Origin: CALLPQ01 sp038531745
GTDB taxonomy: Bacteria; Pseudomonadota; Alphaproteobacteria; Caulobacterales; Parvularculaceae
Direction: 5' to 3'
NCBI GenBank assembly: GCA_038531745.1
Contig: JBCBBJ010000002.1
Span: forward strand, 1 to 64,000
Length of the DNA stretch: 64,000 nucleotides
The notes beneath the pieces were generated by a model. The model searched no databases and had not been told where the DNA came from. It saw only the letters and a program-made list of their open reading frames with translations. The position numbers and the translations under genes are program-made. This document shows, in pieces, positions 8,439 through 16,699 of the stretch; the stretch's first letter is position 1; each line of letters opens with the position of its first letter.

Positions 8439-8827
8439 GTGAGCGATTTTATATGGTTGCAGCGCGATATTGTTCTTGCTCTCAATACAGAGCAAATCGC
8501 TGAACACGGAGGCGCCGAAGGACTAAGAGACTAAGGTCTGCTTGATGGCGCGTTGGCACGGCCTCAAAATCTCTTTGCCAATTCCACAATTTCGATATTT
8601 GATCTTGCCGCGGCTTATGGATTTGGCATCGCCCAAAATCATCCTTTTGTTGATGGCAACAAGCGGACCTGCTTTTGGCTGCAGCCACCTTTCTTTATTT
8701 GAATGGTTACGAAGTTGAAACAACGCAAATTGACGTTGTGGAAACGATCCTTGACCTTGCCGGCGGTAAAATCGCTGAGGCCGATTTTGCGCGCTGGTTG
8801 GAAGCTGTTTGTGTTCCCATCTCTTAA
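8439..8827 (+). pseudogene. Doc/Fic-type toxin, inactivated
   Basis: Starting at GTG 8439 the frame reads as a death-on-curing protein (SDFIWLQRDIVLALN), then hits TAA at 8532-8534 where relatives have a glutamate codon. The same frame continues with GLLDGALARPQNLF and the Fic signature HPFVDGNKRT. A lost T in the run at 8673-8676 then shifts the frame. In the new frame the tail LAAATFLYLNGYEVETTQID continues to the stop at 8825-8827. Intact Doc proteins inhibit translation by phosphorylating EF-Tu. Two lesions here plus the changed start of the antitoxin indicate a decaying toxin-antitoxin module. Confidence 0.85.
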
Positions 8828-8848
8828 CGCCGACACGATATAAAGTCT

Positions 8849-9673
8849 TTACACAGACCGCTTTCGGGTGCGGCGGTGATGTGCCATGAGGCCAGGAACC
8901 TGCCACAGGAGTTTTGCATAGCGCGGGCCCAAACGCGTTGGCTCGCTCAATGCCCGCCATACCCATTCCAGTCCCGTTTTTTGCATCCATTGTGGCGCAC
9001 GCCGTACATCCCCGGTGAGGAAATCAAGCCCGGCGCCAATATTCAACAGGACACCGCACCGCAATTGGTTACGGTAAGCCTGACACCAGACTTCCTGTTT
9101 TGGTGCACCCAGCGCAACAAAAACAATATCCGTACCCGCTGCATTAATGGCATCAACCGCGTGTTGTTGCGCCGTCTCATCCTGGTCAAACCCAAAAGGC
9201 GGCGCATGCACACCGCTGATGATCAGACCCGGGGCCCTTGCCTTTAGGGCGTCTGCAGCCACCAAGAGGCGATCATGGGTGGAGCCCATGAGAAAAATTC
9301 GCTTGCCCGCGGCCGCGGCTCTGACACACACGGGAATAATAAGGTCGGAGCCTGTCACCCGTTGGGGCAGTGGTCTGCCTTCCAACCGGCTCAGCCAGAC
9401 AAGCGGCATCCCATCGGCAAGAACAAGGTTGGCCGCACCATAAGCGGCCTGAAAAGCTGGCGATGTGGGCAATTTAGCCATGTGATCAAGGTTTGGCGTG
9501 ATCACTGTGTGCGGTACCGATTGATCCGCCCACTGCATAATCCGGTCAACCGCATCAGCCTGGGAGATGCGATCCACGTCGACACCAAAGAGGCGCACAT
9601 GGGTTTTGGCATTTGCTGCTTGTGGTGCTGCTGGTGGTTTTGATGTTGGCGCTGATGTTGGTGTTGCGGCCAT
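8849..9673 (-). CDS. WecG/TagA/CpsF-family glycosyltransferase
   Basis: A 274-residue GT26-family enzyme that transfers a sugar (ManNAc or its uronic acid in known members) to a lipid-linked acceptor in surface polysaccharide synthesis. Family signatures seen are VITPNLDHMAKL, LVLADGMPLVWLS, RVTGSDLI and the VALGAPKQEVW motif near the C-terminus. The N-terminal 25 residues are Ala/Pro-rich and probably disordered. GGAGG five bases before the ATG at 9671-9673 fixes the start; the frame is open further upstream. No other polysaccharide genes are nearby, so its product is not known. Confidence 0.9.
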   Translation of the reverse strand: MAATPTSAPTSKPPAAPQAANAKTHVRLFGVDVDRISQADAVDRIMQWADQSVPHTVITPNLDHMAKLPTSPAFQAAYGAANLVLADGMPLVWLSRLEGRPLPQRVTGSDLIIPVCVRAAAAGKRIFLMGSTHDRLLVAADALKARAPGLIISGVHAPPFGFDQDETAQQHAVDAINAAGTDIVFVALGAPKQEVWCQAYRNQLRCGVLLNIGAGLDFLTGDVRRAPQWMQKTGLEWVWRALSEPTRLGPRYAKLLWQVPGLMAHHRRTRKRSV

Positions 9674-9805
9674 GGGGGCCTCCGGTCTATGCCGGGCACC
9701 TGCGCGCGGCCACGGCAGGCATAAGCCAATCCCCCGCCGACGCAAAGCATTGCCCACCCCAAATTACAATTCACAAACCGCAAACAGGGATGCGCCTTCA
9801 CGGCA

Positions 9806-10315
9806 TTATTGATCGCACCATTTACCGCGTTTGGCAGCAACAGCGAGGTCGGCATCCACGAGCGCTTCGCCAAGGTCACGGCCTTGCCGATCGGTAAGGC
9901 GGGCCACGACGCGGCCCGCATATTTGCCGTTTTTAACCTCGTGCAGATAGACAATCTGATCGGTGAAAAAATTACGCACAAAGGCCTGCGCGGCGCGCGC
10001 GCGCACTTTTTCCGCCGGGCATTTGGGCCGAAACAGTTCCGGCGCATCGATATTGGCAACGCGCACGGCAACTTCGATTTCCTGCTCAATCCAGATGGTT
10101 GCCCGCACACGCACGGTATCGCCATCAACAACCCGCTCCACCGCCGCCGGGATCGGCCCCGCAATGGTGCCCCCGGCGCTGGCTGGACCAACCATGGCAA
10201 TATTGATCACGCCCACGGCGATCAGACGGGCACAACCGACCACCGTCGCAGCGAAAGCCGATCGCGGCTGCCAGCCAGCGCGCAGAATGGTGGGGTGTCG
10301 GTGTTTTTTGCCCAT
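9806..10315 (-). CDS. Thermonuclease-family (SNase-like) exported nuclease
   Basis: The protein of about 169 residues has a basic, hydrophobic N-terminal export segment ending near GPASAGG, followed by a staphylococcal-nuclease-like OB fold. The motif VVDGDTVRV, the Arg/Asp/Glu region RVANIDAPEL and the later KYAGRVVARL match the calcium-binding and catalytic positions of the family. It probably cleaves nucleic acid in the periplasm or outside the cell. Two in-frame ATGs (10321 and 10315) are possible starts, and neither has a good ribosome site. The frame is open up to 10414. Confidence 0.85.
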   Translation of the reverse strand: MGKKHRHPTILRAGWQPRSAFAATVVGCARLIAVGVINIAMVGPASAGGTIAGPIPAAVERVVDGDTVRVRATIWIEQEIEVAVRVANIDAPELFRPKCPAEKVRARAAQAFVRNFFTDQIVYLHEVKNGKYAGRVVARLTDRQGRDLGEALVDADLAVAAKRGKWCDQ

Positions 10316-10380
10316 CAACATCAGAACATTAAAGCAACAAAGAGGGATAAAATCAATTAAAACGAGATTTATTCTCGTTT

Positions 10381-10644
10381 TTAGAAGTCTACGGCGCGGC
10401 CATTCCGCTCCCAATCGCCAAAACGGGTGGGCTCAGCGCCCTTTGGACCGCCTTTTTCAGGTTTGTGACGGTTGGCGTCCGTGGCCCCACGGGCCTTCTC
10501 GGCGCGGCGCGCATCAGCCTCGGCCAGGGCGTCCTGGGCGATTTTGGGCAGGCCCGCCCGCCGCCGCGCCTCGGACAGCGCAGGGCCAGCACCATCACCG
10601 GGCACCGGACGCGCACTATCTTGGTCGATGGGGTCAGACGACAT
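10381..10644 (-). CDS. DUF1674 succinate dehydrogenase assembly factor (SdhAF4 type)
   Basis: The 87-residue protein ends with the conserved PTRFGDWERNGRAVDF signature of DUF1674, the family of mitochondrial SDHAF4 and bacterial homologues that help assemble flavinylated SdhA. The N-terminal two-thirds is charged and low in complexity, as usual in the family. sdhB lies 3 kb away on the other strand, and the other sdh genes are not in the window. The function is inferred from the family. Confidence 0.88.
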   Translation of the reverse strand: MSSDPIDQDSARPVPGDGAGPALSEARRRAGLPKIAQDALAEADARRAEKARGATDANRHKPEKGGPKGAEPTRFGDWERNGRAVDF

Positions 10645-10740
10645 TGGCGCTATTGAACCTCATTTCGCGGAAACACATATCTAGGAAGAATTGCCGCCCA
10701 TGGAAGGGGCACGGCGTCGCATTGAGGAGCACACTGACCC

Positions 10741-11649
10741 ATGAATTTCTTCAAAACCGGCATCTTACTGGCCGCCATGACAGCCCTGTTCGGGGTGATT
10801 GGCCTGCTTCTAGGCGGCGCCACGGGCATGGTGATTGCGCTTGGCTTTGCGGTTGTGACCAATGCCTTTGCCTATTGGAATTCCGACAAGATGGTCCTGC
10901 GCATGTATAAAGCGCAGCCGGTTGACGAGGGCCACGCGTCCGGTTTGGTGCGCCGCTATGCGGACCGTACCCGGACAATGGCAGTGAATGCCGGATTGCC
11001 GGTACCAAAAATCTATATTATCGAAAATGATCAGCCCAACGCCTTTGCCACCGGGCGCAACCCGGAAAATGCCGCCGTTGCCGCCACCACGGGCCTGTTG
11101 CGCATGCTCACCGAAGATGAGATTGCGGGCGTCATGGCGCACGAGCTGGCCCATGTGCAAAATCGCGACACCCTGACCATGACGGTAACCGCAACAATCG
11201 CCGGGGCGATCACGGCGCTTGCGAATTTTGCGATGTTTTTTGGCGGCAATCGCAACAATGGGGCGGGCATTATCGGCTCCCTCGCGATCATGATCCTCGC
11301 GCCCATGGCGGCGAGCCTTGTGCAAATGGCGATCAGCCGCTCGCGTGAATATGAAGCCGACAAGCGCGGTGCGGAAATCTGTGGCCATCCGGAATGGCTG
11401 GCCTCGGCGCTGGCAAAAATCTCCAACGGCGCAGCACAAATCCCCAATGAAACGGCGGAGCGTCACCCCGAAACCGGCCAGTTGATGATTATCAACCCAC
11501 TGAATGGTCAGGGAGCGGATAATTTGTTCTCCACCCACCCGGCCACGCAAAACCGCATCGACAAATTGCTGGAAATGCGGATCAGTCGGTCAGGGCCAGC
11601 GGGCACATCCGTTCCGCGTACAGATGGACAATCGGGCCCGTGGGGGTAA
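10741..11649 (+). CDS. htpX: Membrane zinc metalloprotease HtpX
   Basis: HtpX is an M48-family protease of the inner membrane that helps remove misfolded membrane proteins. The 302-residue protein has two N-terminal transmembrane helices (about residues 8-45), the zinc motif HELAH at residues 134-138, two more hydrophobic segments, and the third zinc ligand in SREYEADKRGAEIC. The C-terminal FSTHPATQNRIDKL motif is also typical. A GAGGAG site lies about ten bases before the ATG. No heat-shock promoter could be assigned by eye. Confidence 0.95.
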   Translation: MNFFKTGILLAAMTALFGVIGLLLGGATGMVIALGFAVVTNAFAYWNSDKMVLRMYKAQPVDEGHASGLVRRYADRTRTMAVNAGLPVPKIYIIENDQPNAFATGRNPENAAVAATTGLLRMLTEDEIAGVMAHELAHVQNRDTLTMTVTATIAGAITALANFAMFFGGNRNNGAGIIGSLAIMILAPMAASLVQMAISRSREYEADKRGAEICGHPEWLASALAKISNGAAQIPNETAERHPETGQLMIINPLNGQGADNLFSTHPATQNRIDKLLEMRISRSGPAGTSVPRTDGQSGPWG

Positions 11650-11678
11650 GATGGACGCGTAAAGGCCTGTGTGAGTAA

Positions 11679-12314
11679 TCCGGGTACCCGCTTAACGCCA
11701 ACCGGGCGACGGACGAAACCCTCCAGCAGAGTCTTGAGGGCCTGACCGATCTAGCACCCCACAGCGCGGCGCGGCGCACGGTTGCCCTTGCGCTGGCACA
11801 AAACGCCGAGGCGCTGGAGCGGGTTGAAAATCAGCTGGCTGAACTTTCAGGATTGGCAATCAGCAGTCTTGAAGCAACACTCAGCGTCAAGGAAACCAGC
11901 ACACAGACCAATAAGGATGTCAAAGAGGTCTTGGTCGCGGTCACAGAAAACCGGCGTCTTTTCCTGACAGAGCGTATTGGCCTGCGGGACGATTGTGACG
12001 AAGAAATGGCGGCTGACTTGCGGTTGCTGGCGCGTGAACTTGGCGGCTTGCCCCTGGCGGCGGAACAGGCCGGGGCGTATCTTAGTCAAAACCGGTGGAT
12101 CACCCCTGGCGACTATACTGCAAGAATGGTTGAGAACCTGAACCATGGGGGCACCGCGCCGCTCGATTATGACAGGACGGTTTATGCAACCTTCAGCCTT
12201 GCCCTTGATGCCATCGTGGAAGAAATCGAGGAAGAACACCGCCAGTGGGTGGCGCAGGACCCGGACGATCGCAAGTTCGGTCCGCCCTCACCCATCACCG
12301 GGGCAACGGCATAA
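11679..12314 (+). pseudogene. Remnant of an NB-ARC/STAND-type NTPase
   Basis: An open frame of about 210 codons runs from just after the stop at 11676-11678 to the TAA at 12312-12314 without ATG, GTG or TTG before a TTG at 11853. The second half, ARELGGLPLAAEQAGAYLSQ, is the GLPLAL-type motif of NB-ARC ATPases found in STAND signalling and defence proteins. The nucleotide-binding P-loop and Walker B segments that should precede it are absent, and no sensor or repeat domain follows. The first half is a coiled-coil-like Ala/Leu/Glu stretch. I read it as an internally deleted and truncated gene. Confidence 0.6.
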
Positions 12315-12317
12315 TCG

Positions 12318-13325
12318 TTATGCGGCGCGATCAAGCAAGGCTTGCAGTTTTACGGGCAGTTCTTCTTTCAACTCGGCCATATAGGCCAGCAGCGCGCGTT
12401 CATTATCGTCGAGGACGCCGTCGCGGCCGATACGCTCGGCGAGCCAGTCGGCCTCGTTCCCGGTGATGGCTTCGCTTTCCCGAGCAAGACGCTCCCGCGT
12501 ATCGAGAACTTCGTCATAGATTGACTCGTATTTTTTCTCAGAGCTGTCAGTGTCTTTGCGGGCATATAGCTCGCGCACTGCGCTGAGGCCCCCTAAAATC
12601 ATCTGATCAAAAAAGCCACCCACACTGACGCTATGGTCGCTGACCCATTGATATTGGGCCAGCGCTTCTTCGCGGCTGGGGGCGGTGTAACCGATATGCG
12701 CCATCAGATGATTACTGATTGCCTTGATAAAAAGATCCGACCACGCCGGATCATTGTTCTTGGAGATGGTCATGTCGTTGATATCGAACAGCAACATGGC
12801 CTCTTTCTGGGTGACGGCAATATTGCCATCACCGCCCATGGCAAACAGGAATTTGCGGATCAGGGCCGCGTCCTGCGCCGTGACGGCGACGTCTCCATTG
12901 GTTTGTTTTTCCGCCCGCGCGATCAATTGTGCTTTGATCTGATCACAGACGAAATCGGTCATGCCCGGCGGCGTTGCCGTGGCGTCATCCATAAGTTTCA
13001 CCAGCATGGACAGGACCAGCGGGGTCACCACGGGGCCAAACTGGGTCACCAGGGCTTTGAGCTCGGTGAACTCCCGCTCGGTGATATAGTCGTGGGGAAT
13101 TTCCTCGCGCAGATAATAATCGCCCGCGGCCTCCCCAAAATAATCGGCCCATTCCGGGTCGCCATCGGGCGCGCGTTCGGCCAGCGCCAGGAGCGCGCCA
13201 ATTTCATCGCGCGAGACAAGACCGTCGGCAAAAATCTGTTGCCGCAAGGTGCGCACATCGGCGGCGGAAACAAAGCCATTGGTGCCGATGGCGGTGATGG
13301 TGTCTTTCTGGCTATCGATGGTCAT
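12318..13325 (-). CDS. Unknown protein built of acidic helical repeats
   Basis: The 335-residue soluble protein has no signal peptide. It contains related segments of the form (D/N)G-x-(V/I)-(S/T)-x-x-(D/E)-x-x-x-L followed by a second conserved NDPAW/GDPEW-x-D motif, seen around residues 34-60 and 155-200. A last partial copy (GRDGVLDDNERALLAYM) lies near residue 305. The DG-x-(I/V/L)-x-x-x-E pattern recalls EF-hand or TerB-like loops, but I cannot assign a family. A GGGGGC ribosome site precedes the ATG at 13325. It converges on the STAND remnant with three bases between the stops. Confidence 0.8.
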   Translation of the reverse strand: MTIDSQKDTITAIGTNGFVSAADVRTLRQQIFADGLVSRDEIGALLALAERAPDGDPEWADYFGEAAGDYYLREEIPHDYITEREFTELKALVTQFGPVVTPLVLSMLVKLMDDATATPPGMTDFVCDQIKAQLIARAEKQTNGDVAVTAQDAALIRKFLFAMGGDGNIAVTQKEAMLLFDINDMTISKNNDPAWSDLFIKAISNHLMAHIGYTAPSREEALAQYQWVSDHSVSVGGFFDQMILGGLSAVRELYARKDTDSSEKKYESIYDEVLDTRERLARESEAITGNEADWLAERIGRDGVLDDNERALLAYMAELKEELPVKLQALLDRAA

Positions 13326-13609
13326 CGTGCCCCCTTTATCGCGTGCTGGTCTTTTGGCGCCGCGAAAATAGGCCCCCAGGGTTAATATTCGCCCAACATT
13401 AGCCCCCCATTATGCAGTCCCCCTCCCGCCAGGCATGGTTATGCCGCGATGCGACGCTGTCCCGCACGGATCGGGCGCAGTTTTCGGGGCGCGTAACCTT
13501 TTGTCTTTGCAGTGGATTTGCTAAGTTTAATAGTGAAAGGCTTAATCCCCCGACCAGGCACGCCGCCATCCGATGTGACGGCGCGGAGGGGTTAGGAAAT
13601 GGAACTATT

Positions 13610-14455
13610 ATGGTTGAACTCACCCTGCCCCGCGGATCAAAAGTGACCGGCAAGGGCAAAGTCTATAAGGCGAACAAAAGCGCCAATGATGATGGCGCGG
13701 CACCGGATTACCGCACGTTCAAGGTCTATCGCTATGACCCCGATACCGGCGAAAACCCCCGCGTTGATAGCTATGAGATTGATGTGGCCAATGTCTCCAT
13801 GGTGCTGGACGGGTTGTTGAAAATCAAAGCCGACCATGATTCCAGCCTGACCTTGCGCCGGTCCTGCCGCGAAGGGGTTTGCGGCTCCTGCGCCATGAAT
13901 ATCAATGGTGCCAATACGCTCGCCTGTACCAAGGGCATGGATGAAATCGGCGACGGCGATATCACGGTCTACCCTCTGCCCCACCAGCCGGTGGTAAAGG
14001 ACCTCATCACTGACCTGTCGAAATTCTATGAGCAGCACGCCTCCGTCGGCCCGTTTTTGCAAACCAAAACCGCAACGCCGGAGGAGGAGTGGGCGCAATC
14101 GCCCGACGATCGCGAAGAATTGAACGGTCTTTACGAGTGTATTTTGTGTGCGTGTTGTTCAACCTCCTGTCCGTCCTATTGGTGGAATGGCAATAAGGAA
14201 AATGGCGAGGAATATCTTGGCCCCGCCGCGCTGCTCCAGGCCCATCGCTGGCTGAAAGACAGCCGTGATCAGCTAACCGATGAACGCCTTGATGAATTGG
14301 AAGATGAGTTCAAGCTTTATCGCTGTCACACCATCATGAATTGCACGCAAGTGTGCCCGAAAGGTCTGAACCCCGCCAAGGCCATAGCGGAGATCAAGCA
14401 GATGATGGTTGATCGGCCCGGTAAAAAAGAAAGCGATAAGATCGCCGCTGAATAA
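13610..14455 (+). CDS. sdhB: Succinate dehydrogenase iron-sulfur subunit
   Basis: SdhB carries electrons from the flavoprotein SdhA to quinone in complex II at the inner membrane. The 281-residue protein has the [2Fe-2S] ligands in RRSCREGVCGSCAMN with LACTKG, and the [4Fe-4S]/[3Fe-4S] ligands in CILCACCSTSCPSYWWN and CHTIMNCTQVCPKGLNPAKAI. The start at ATG 13610 agrees with family length; the frame is open to 13412 but without conserved sequence. The gene stands alone here and ends with a strong terminator, so sdhCDA must lie outside the window or be at the other end of a split locus. Confidence 0.97.
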   Translation: MVELTLPRGSKVTGKGKVYKANKSANDDGAAPDYRTFKVYRYDPDTGENPRVDSYEIDVANVSMVLDGLLKIKADHDSSLTLRRSCREGVCGSCAMNINGANTLACTKGMDEIGDGDITVYPLPHQPVVKDLITDLSKFYEQHASVGPFLQTKTATPEEEWAQSPDDREELNGLYECILCACCSTSCPSYWWNGNKENGEEYLGPAALLQAHRWLKDSRDQLTDERLDELEDEFKLYRCHTIMNCTQVCPKGLNPAKAIAEIKQMMVDRPGKKESDKIAAE

Positions 14456-14475
14456 AGCGCCTTGATCGAACAATA

Positions 14476-14509
14476 AGCCCTCCCCCGACATTTCGAGGGA
14501 GGGCTTTTT
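14476..14509 (+). terminator. Intrinsic terminator of sdhB
   Basis: A 9-bp perfect stem (agccctccc / gggagggct) with a 12-base loop, itself able to pair partly, is followed by TTTT. It lies 21 bases after the sdhB stop. Confidence 0.9.
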
Positions 14510-14518
14510 GTTAAGAGT

Positions 14519-14650
14519 CTAACCGAAAATTCGGTTTCGTCTGTCGAAAACGTGTTTTTTGAGAACCGGAGCGCAGCGTATATTAGTACGTGAGCACCGG
14601 AAGCGCAGAAAAACGCGTTTGCAGACGACGAAAATAGATTTTTCGATTGG
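14519..14650. repeat. Long imperfect intergenic palindrome
   Basis: The outer arms pair over about 20 bases each: AACCGAAAA and TTTCGTCTG on the left with CAGACGACGAAA and TTTTTCG on the right. Inside are two direct copies of ACCGG(A)AGCGCAG, 32 bases apart, on each side of a small CGTA-tattag-TACG inverted repeat near 14578-14590. The element fills most of the gap between sdhB and the next gene. I recall similar TACGTGAG-containing intergenic elements in other proteobacteria, but I cannot confirm this here. Its role is unknown. Confidence 0.6.
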
Positions 14651-14667
14651 GCTCTAAGGGTAACAGG

Positions 14668-15768
14668 CTATCGAACACTCAGGTTCGATTGCGCGCGTTC
14701 TTCTTGCAGATCGAGGGCCGAACGCTCCGTGATCAACGTGATCAGTGGATAGGGCGCGCCCGGATTATCCTGCACCAGAATATTCTGGCGAACGGTCACA
14801 CGGCTCATCACCCCGTCCTTGATGACATAGCGGTCGAGATCCATCTCGATTTCGAATTCATTGGCAACCAATTCCTCAAACGCAAAGGTTCTGATCACAT
14901 GGTGGGTTGGCGCCTCGCCATAGTCGGGGCCGTTTAACCAGTCGGCCAGGGCCTCAAAATCGGTAAGCCGTTTGCCGGAAACATTGACGGTAAAGACGGG
15001 GCTAAAAAGCGGGCGCACGGGGTCAATTGGATGGGCGGGGTCGTCAAGAAGCGATAACCAGAAATGCGCAGCCGAACGCAAGCGGTTTTGCGCATAGGCC
15101 TTGCGAAAGGTTGGCGTGACCCCGCCCTTGCCCACCATGATCTTGACCTCTTCCACCAGAGGCGCCGGCGCCTGATCAAGTGTCAGCATACTGTAGGTAA
15201 GGTGATTGGCATGCACCCGTCCTTCGGGAAGGGCACCGCGATTGAGATAAATAAGATCAGCATCAAGACGAATCCGCTTGTCATCGGCAAAGTACGCGCG
15301 AATCCGCCGCGGAAAATGCGCGCTGTCCATGGTGCGCGGCAACGCCAGCGCCCGCTGGATATAGTGTTCGCGTGCAGAGAAACTCTCATCATCCTTCTGA
15401 AAGGTTGCCTCCGGCGACAGCATGGCGAGATGATCGTCAAACGCAATCCGGTCATTATCGTAGAACAAAAACCAGCGGAAAAATTGGCTAAGCGCTCGGT
15501 GTAACGCAGCACCCTTGTCAATGCGCGCCGCGTCGATGGACCGGTCCCCGCCAACAAGCACCTCAACCTGCGTATCGGTGGGCGCAGCGGGCCCCACAAG
15601 ACGCCCGGAACCGGCAGGCTCGCAAGCCAGCGCGCCCAACACCATGAAAACCACGGCCAATGCCGAAACGAGGCGCCGGGCCACGTTTCCCAAGCCGGGC
15701 AAACGCGGTGTGCGCCCGGCCTTCGCCCCGGCCTTACGCCCGTGCTGGTGGTTCCACGCCCAAATCAT
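14668..15768 (-). CDS. Exported protein of unknown function, possibly two NTF2-like domains
   Basis: The protein of about 366 residues has a basic N-terminus and a hydrophobic segment ending in VLGALACEPAGSG. This is a signal peptide with a possible, not perfect, lipobox before Cys. The mature part has two segments of similar organisation: YDNDRIAFDDHLAMLSPEATF, and later a stretch around HHVIRTFAFEELVANEFEIEMDLDRY. Both look like SnoaL/NTF2-type folds, but this is a weak impression. I chose the ATG at 15768; the frame is open to 16089 but that part is antisense to the phasin gene. The function is unknown. Confidence 0.7.
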   Translation of the reverse strand: MIWAWNHQHGRKAGAKAGRTPRLPGLGNVARRLVSALAVVFMVLGALACEPAGSGRLVGPAAPTDTQVEVLVGGDRSIDAARIDKGAALHRALSQFFRWFLFYDNDRIAFDDHLAMLSPEATFQKDDESFSAREHYIQRALALPRTMDSAHFPRRIRAYFADDKRIRLDADLIYLNRGALPEGRVHANHLTYSMLTLDQAPAPLVEEVKIMVGKGGVTPTFRKAYAQNRLRSAAHFWLSLLDDPAHPIDPVRPLFSPVFTVNVSGKRLTDFEALADWLNGPDYGEAPTHHVIRTFAFEELVANEFEIEMDLDRYVIKDGVMSRVTVRQNILVQDNPGAPYPLITLITERSALDLQEERAQSNLSVR

Positions 15769-15989
15769 ATCGCACCCCAATGCCCAATACCGCCAACCGA
15801 GAGCATACGATAGGACGCCCCGGCGCGCGAGCCTCCATGGCGGCATCGCGGAATTTGCGCCGTGCGGGCCTACGAAAATGTCACACCGATTTCCCGCCTG
15901 AGTATTTGTTGCGACGCACAATTTAATGTAACGCGGATGTGCGCACAGACACGACCCCATCTTGAGCGCTGGAAGAGGAGAACAGGCAT

Positions 15990-16607
15990 ATGAGCAAGAC
16001 AGCGAAGACCACCCCCGCCAACACCAATAGGAAAACCACCCGCAAAGCCGCCCACCAAACCAGTGGCAAGAAAGCAGCGCGCCAACCACGCGTGGCCGCC
16101 GAAGGCGTCGCGACGCCCAAGCCGGAGACCAGCAAACCGATCAAGGCAACGGCGCATGATGATATGTTTGCGTTCGGCGCGCCATTTCTCCCCGGCGCCA
16201 AACAGGGAATGGCCGATTTGGCGGAGAAATTCCAAGACCACGCCCGTGAAACCGGCAGCCTGATGCAAGAGCGTATGACCGCAACGGCGGCCCACATGCA
16301 GACGCTGCAGGATGATATGGTTGCGGGCATGCACGAGGAGGCCGAAGCAATGGTCAATTTTGGCCAGGACATGATGGCTGCGCAAACCGCAGCGGATATG
16401 TTCGATCTGCAACGTCAGTTTTTTGCCCAGATGATTGATGGACGGATCACCCGCTTGCGCACTGCCGCCGAGGCGACCACAACCCTTGGCCGCGAGAGCA
16501 TAGATAAAGCCCGCGCGCATCAGGAAGAAACGATGGCGTTGGTGGGTGAAACACCGCCCATGGGCGCGAACCTTCAGGCATTGATGGCACCCTTTACGAA
16601 AGCCTAG
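15990..16607 (+). CDS. Phasin family protein
   Basis: Phasins coat polyhydroxyalkanoate granules and control their size. The 205-residue protein has a Lys/Ala/Thr-rich basic N-terminal tail (about 55 residues) resembling DNA- or polymer-binding tails, followed by a helical phasin_2-type domain with QTAADMFDLQRQFFAQMIDG at its core. A GGAAGAGGAG ribosome site precedes the ATG. It is a single gene, closed by the terminator at 16622-16653. No PHA synthase is in the window. Confidence 0.88.
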   Translation: MSKTAKTTPANTNRKTTRKAAHQTSGKKAARQPRVAAEGVATPKPETSKPIKATAHDDMFAFGAPFLPGAKQGMADLAEKFQDHARETGSLMQERMTATAAHMQTLQDDMVAGMHEEAEAMVNFGQDMMAAQTAADMFDLQRQFFAQMIDGRITRLRTAAEATTTLGRESIDKARAHQEETMALVGETPPMGANLQALMAPFTKA

Positions 16608-16621
16608 CCAATCGGATAGGA

Positions 16622-16653
16622 GGCGGGGATGACGTTGTTCATGCCCGCCTTTT
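16622..16653 (+). terminator. Intrinsic terminator of the phasin gene
   Basis: A 6-bp GC stem (ggcggg / cccgcc) extended by four more pairs after one mismatch is followed by TTTT. It lies 15 bases after the phasin stop and in front of mnmC. It also argues against a mnmC start inside this hairpin at 16652. Confidence 0.8.
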
Positions 16654-16699
16654 GTCATCGCGCACCCCGCACCCACCACCCGAGGGAGGCAGCGCTGAC

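Noticed and set aside
12633..13385. Long plus-strand open frame
   Set aside because: It is antisense to the repeat-built protein, which has a better ribosome site and coherent composition.
16652..16699. TTG at 16652 as the start of mnmC
   Set aside because: It lies within the phasin terminator hairpin and T-run; GTG 16700 has a good ribosome site and fits the family.
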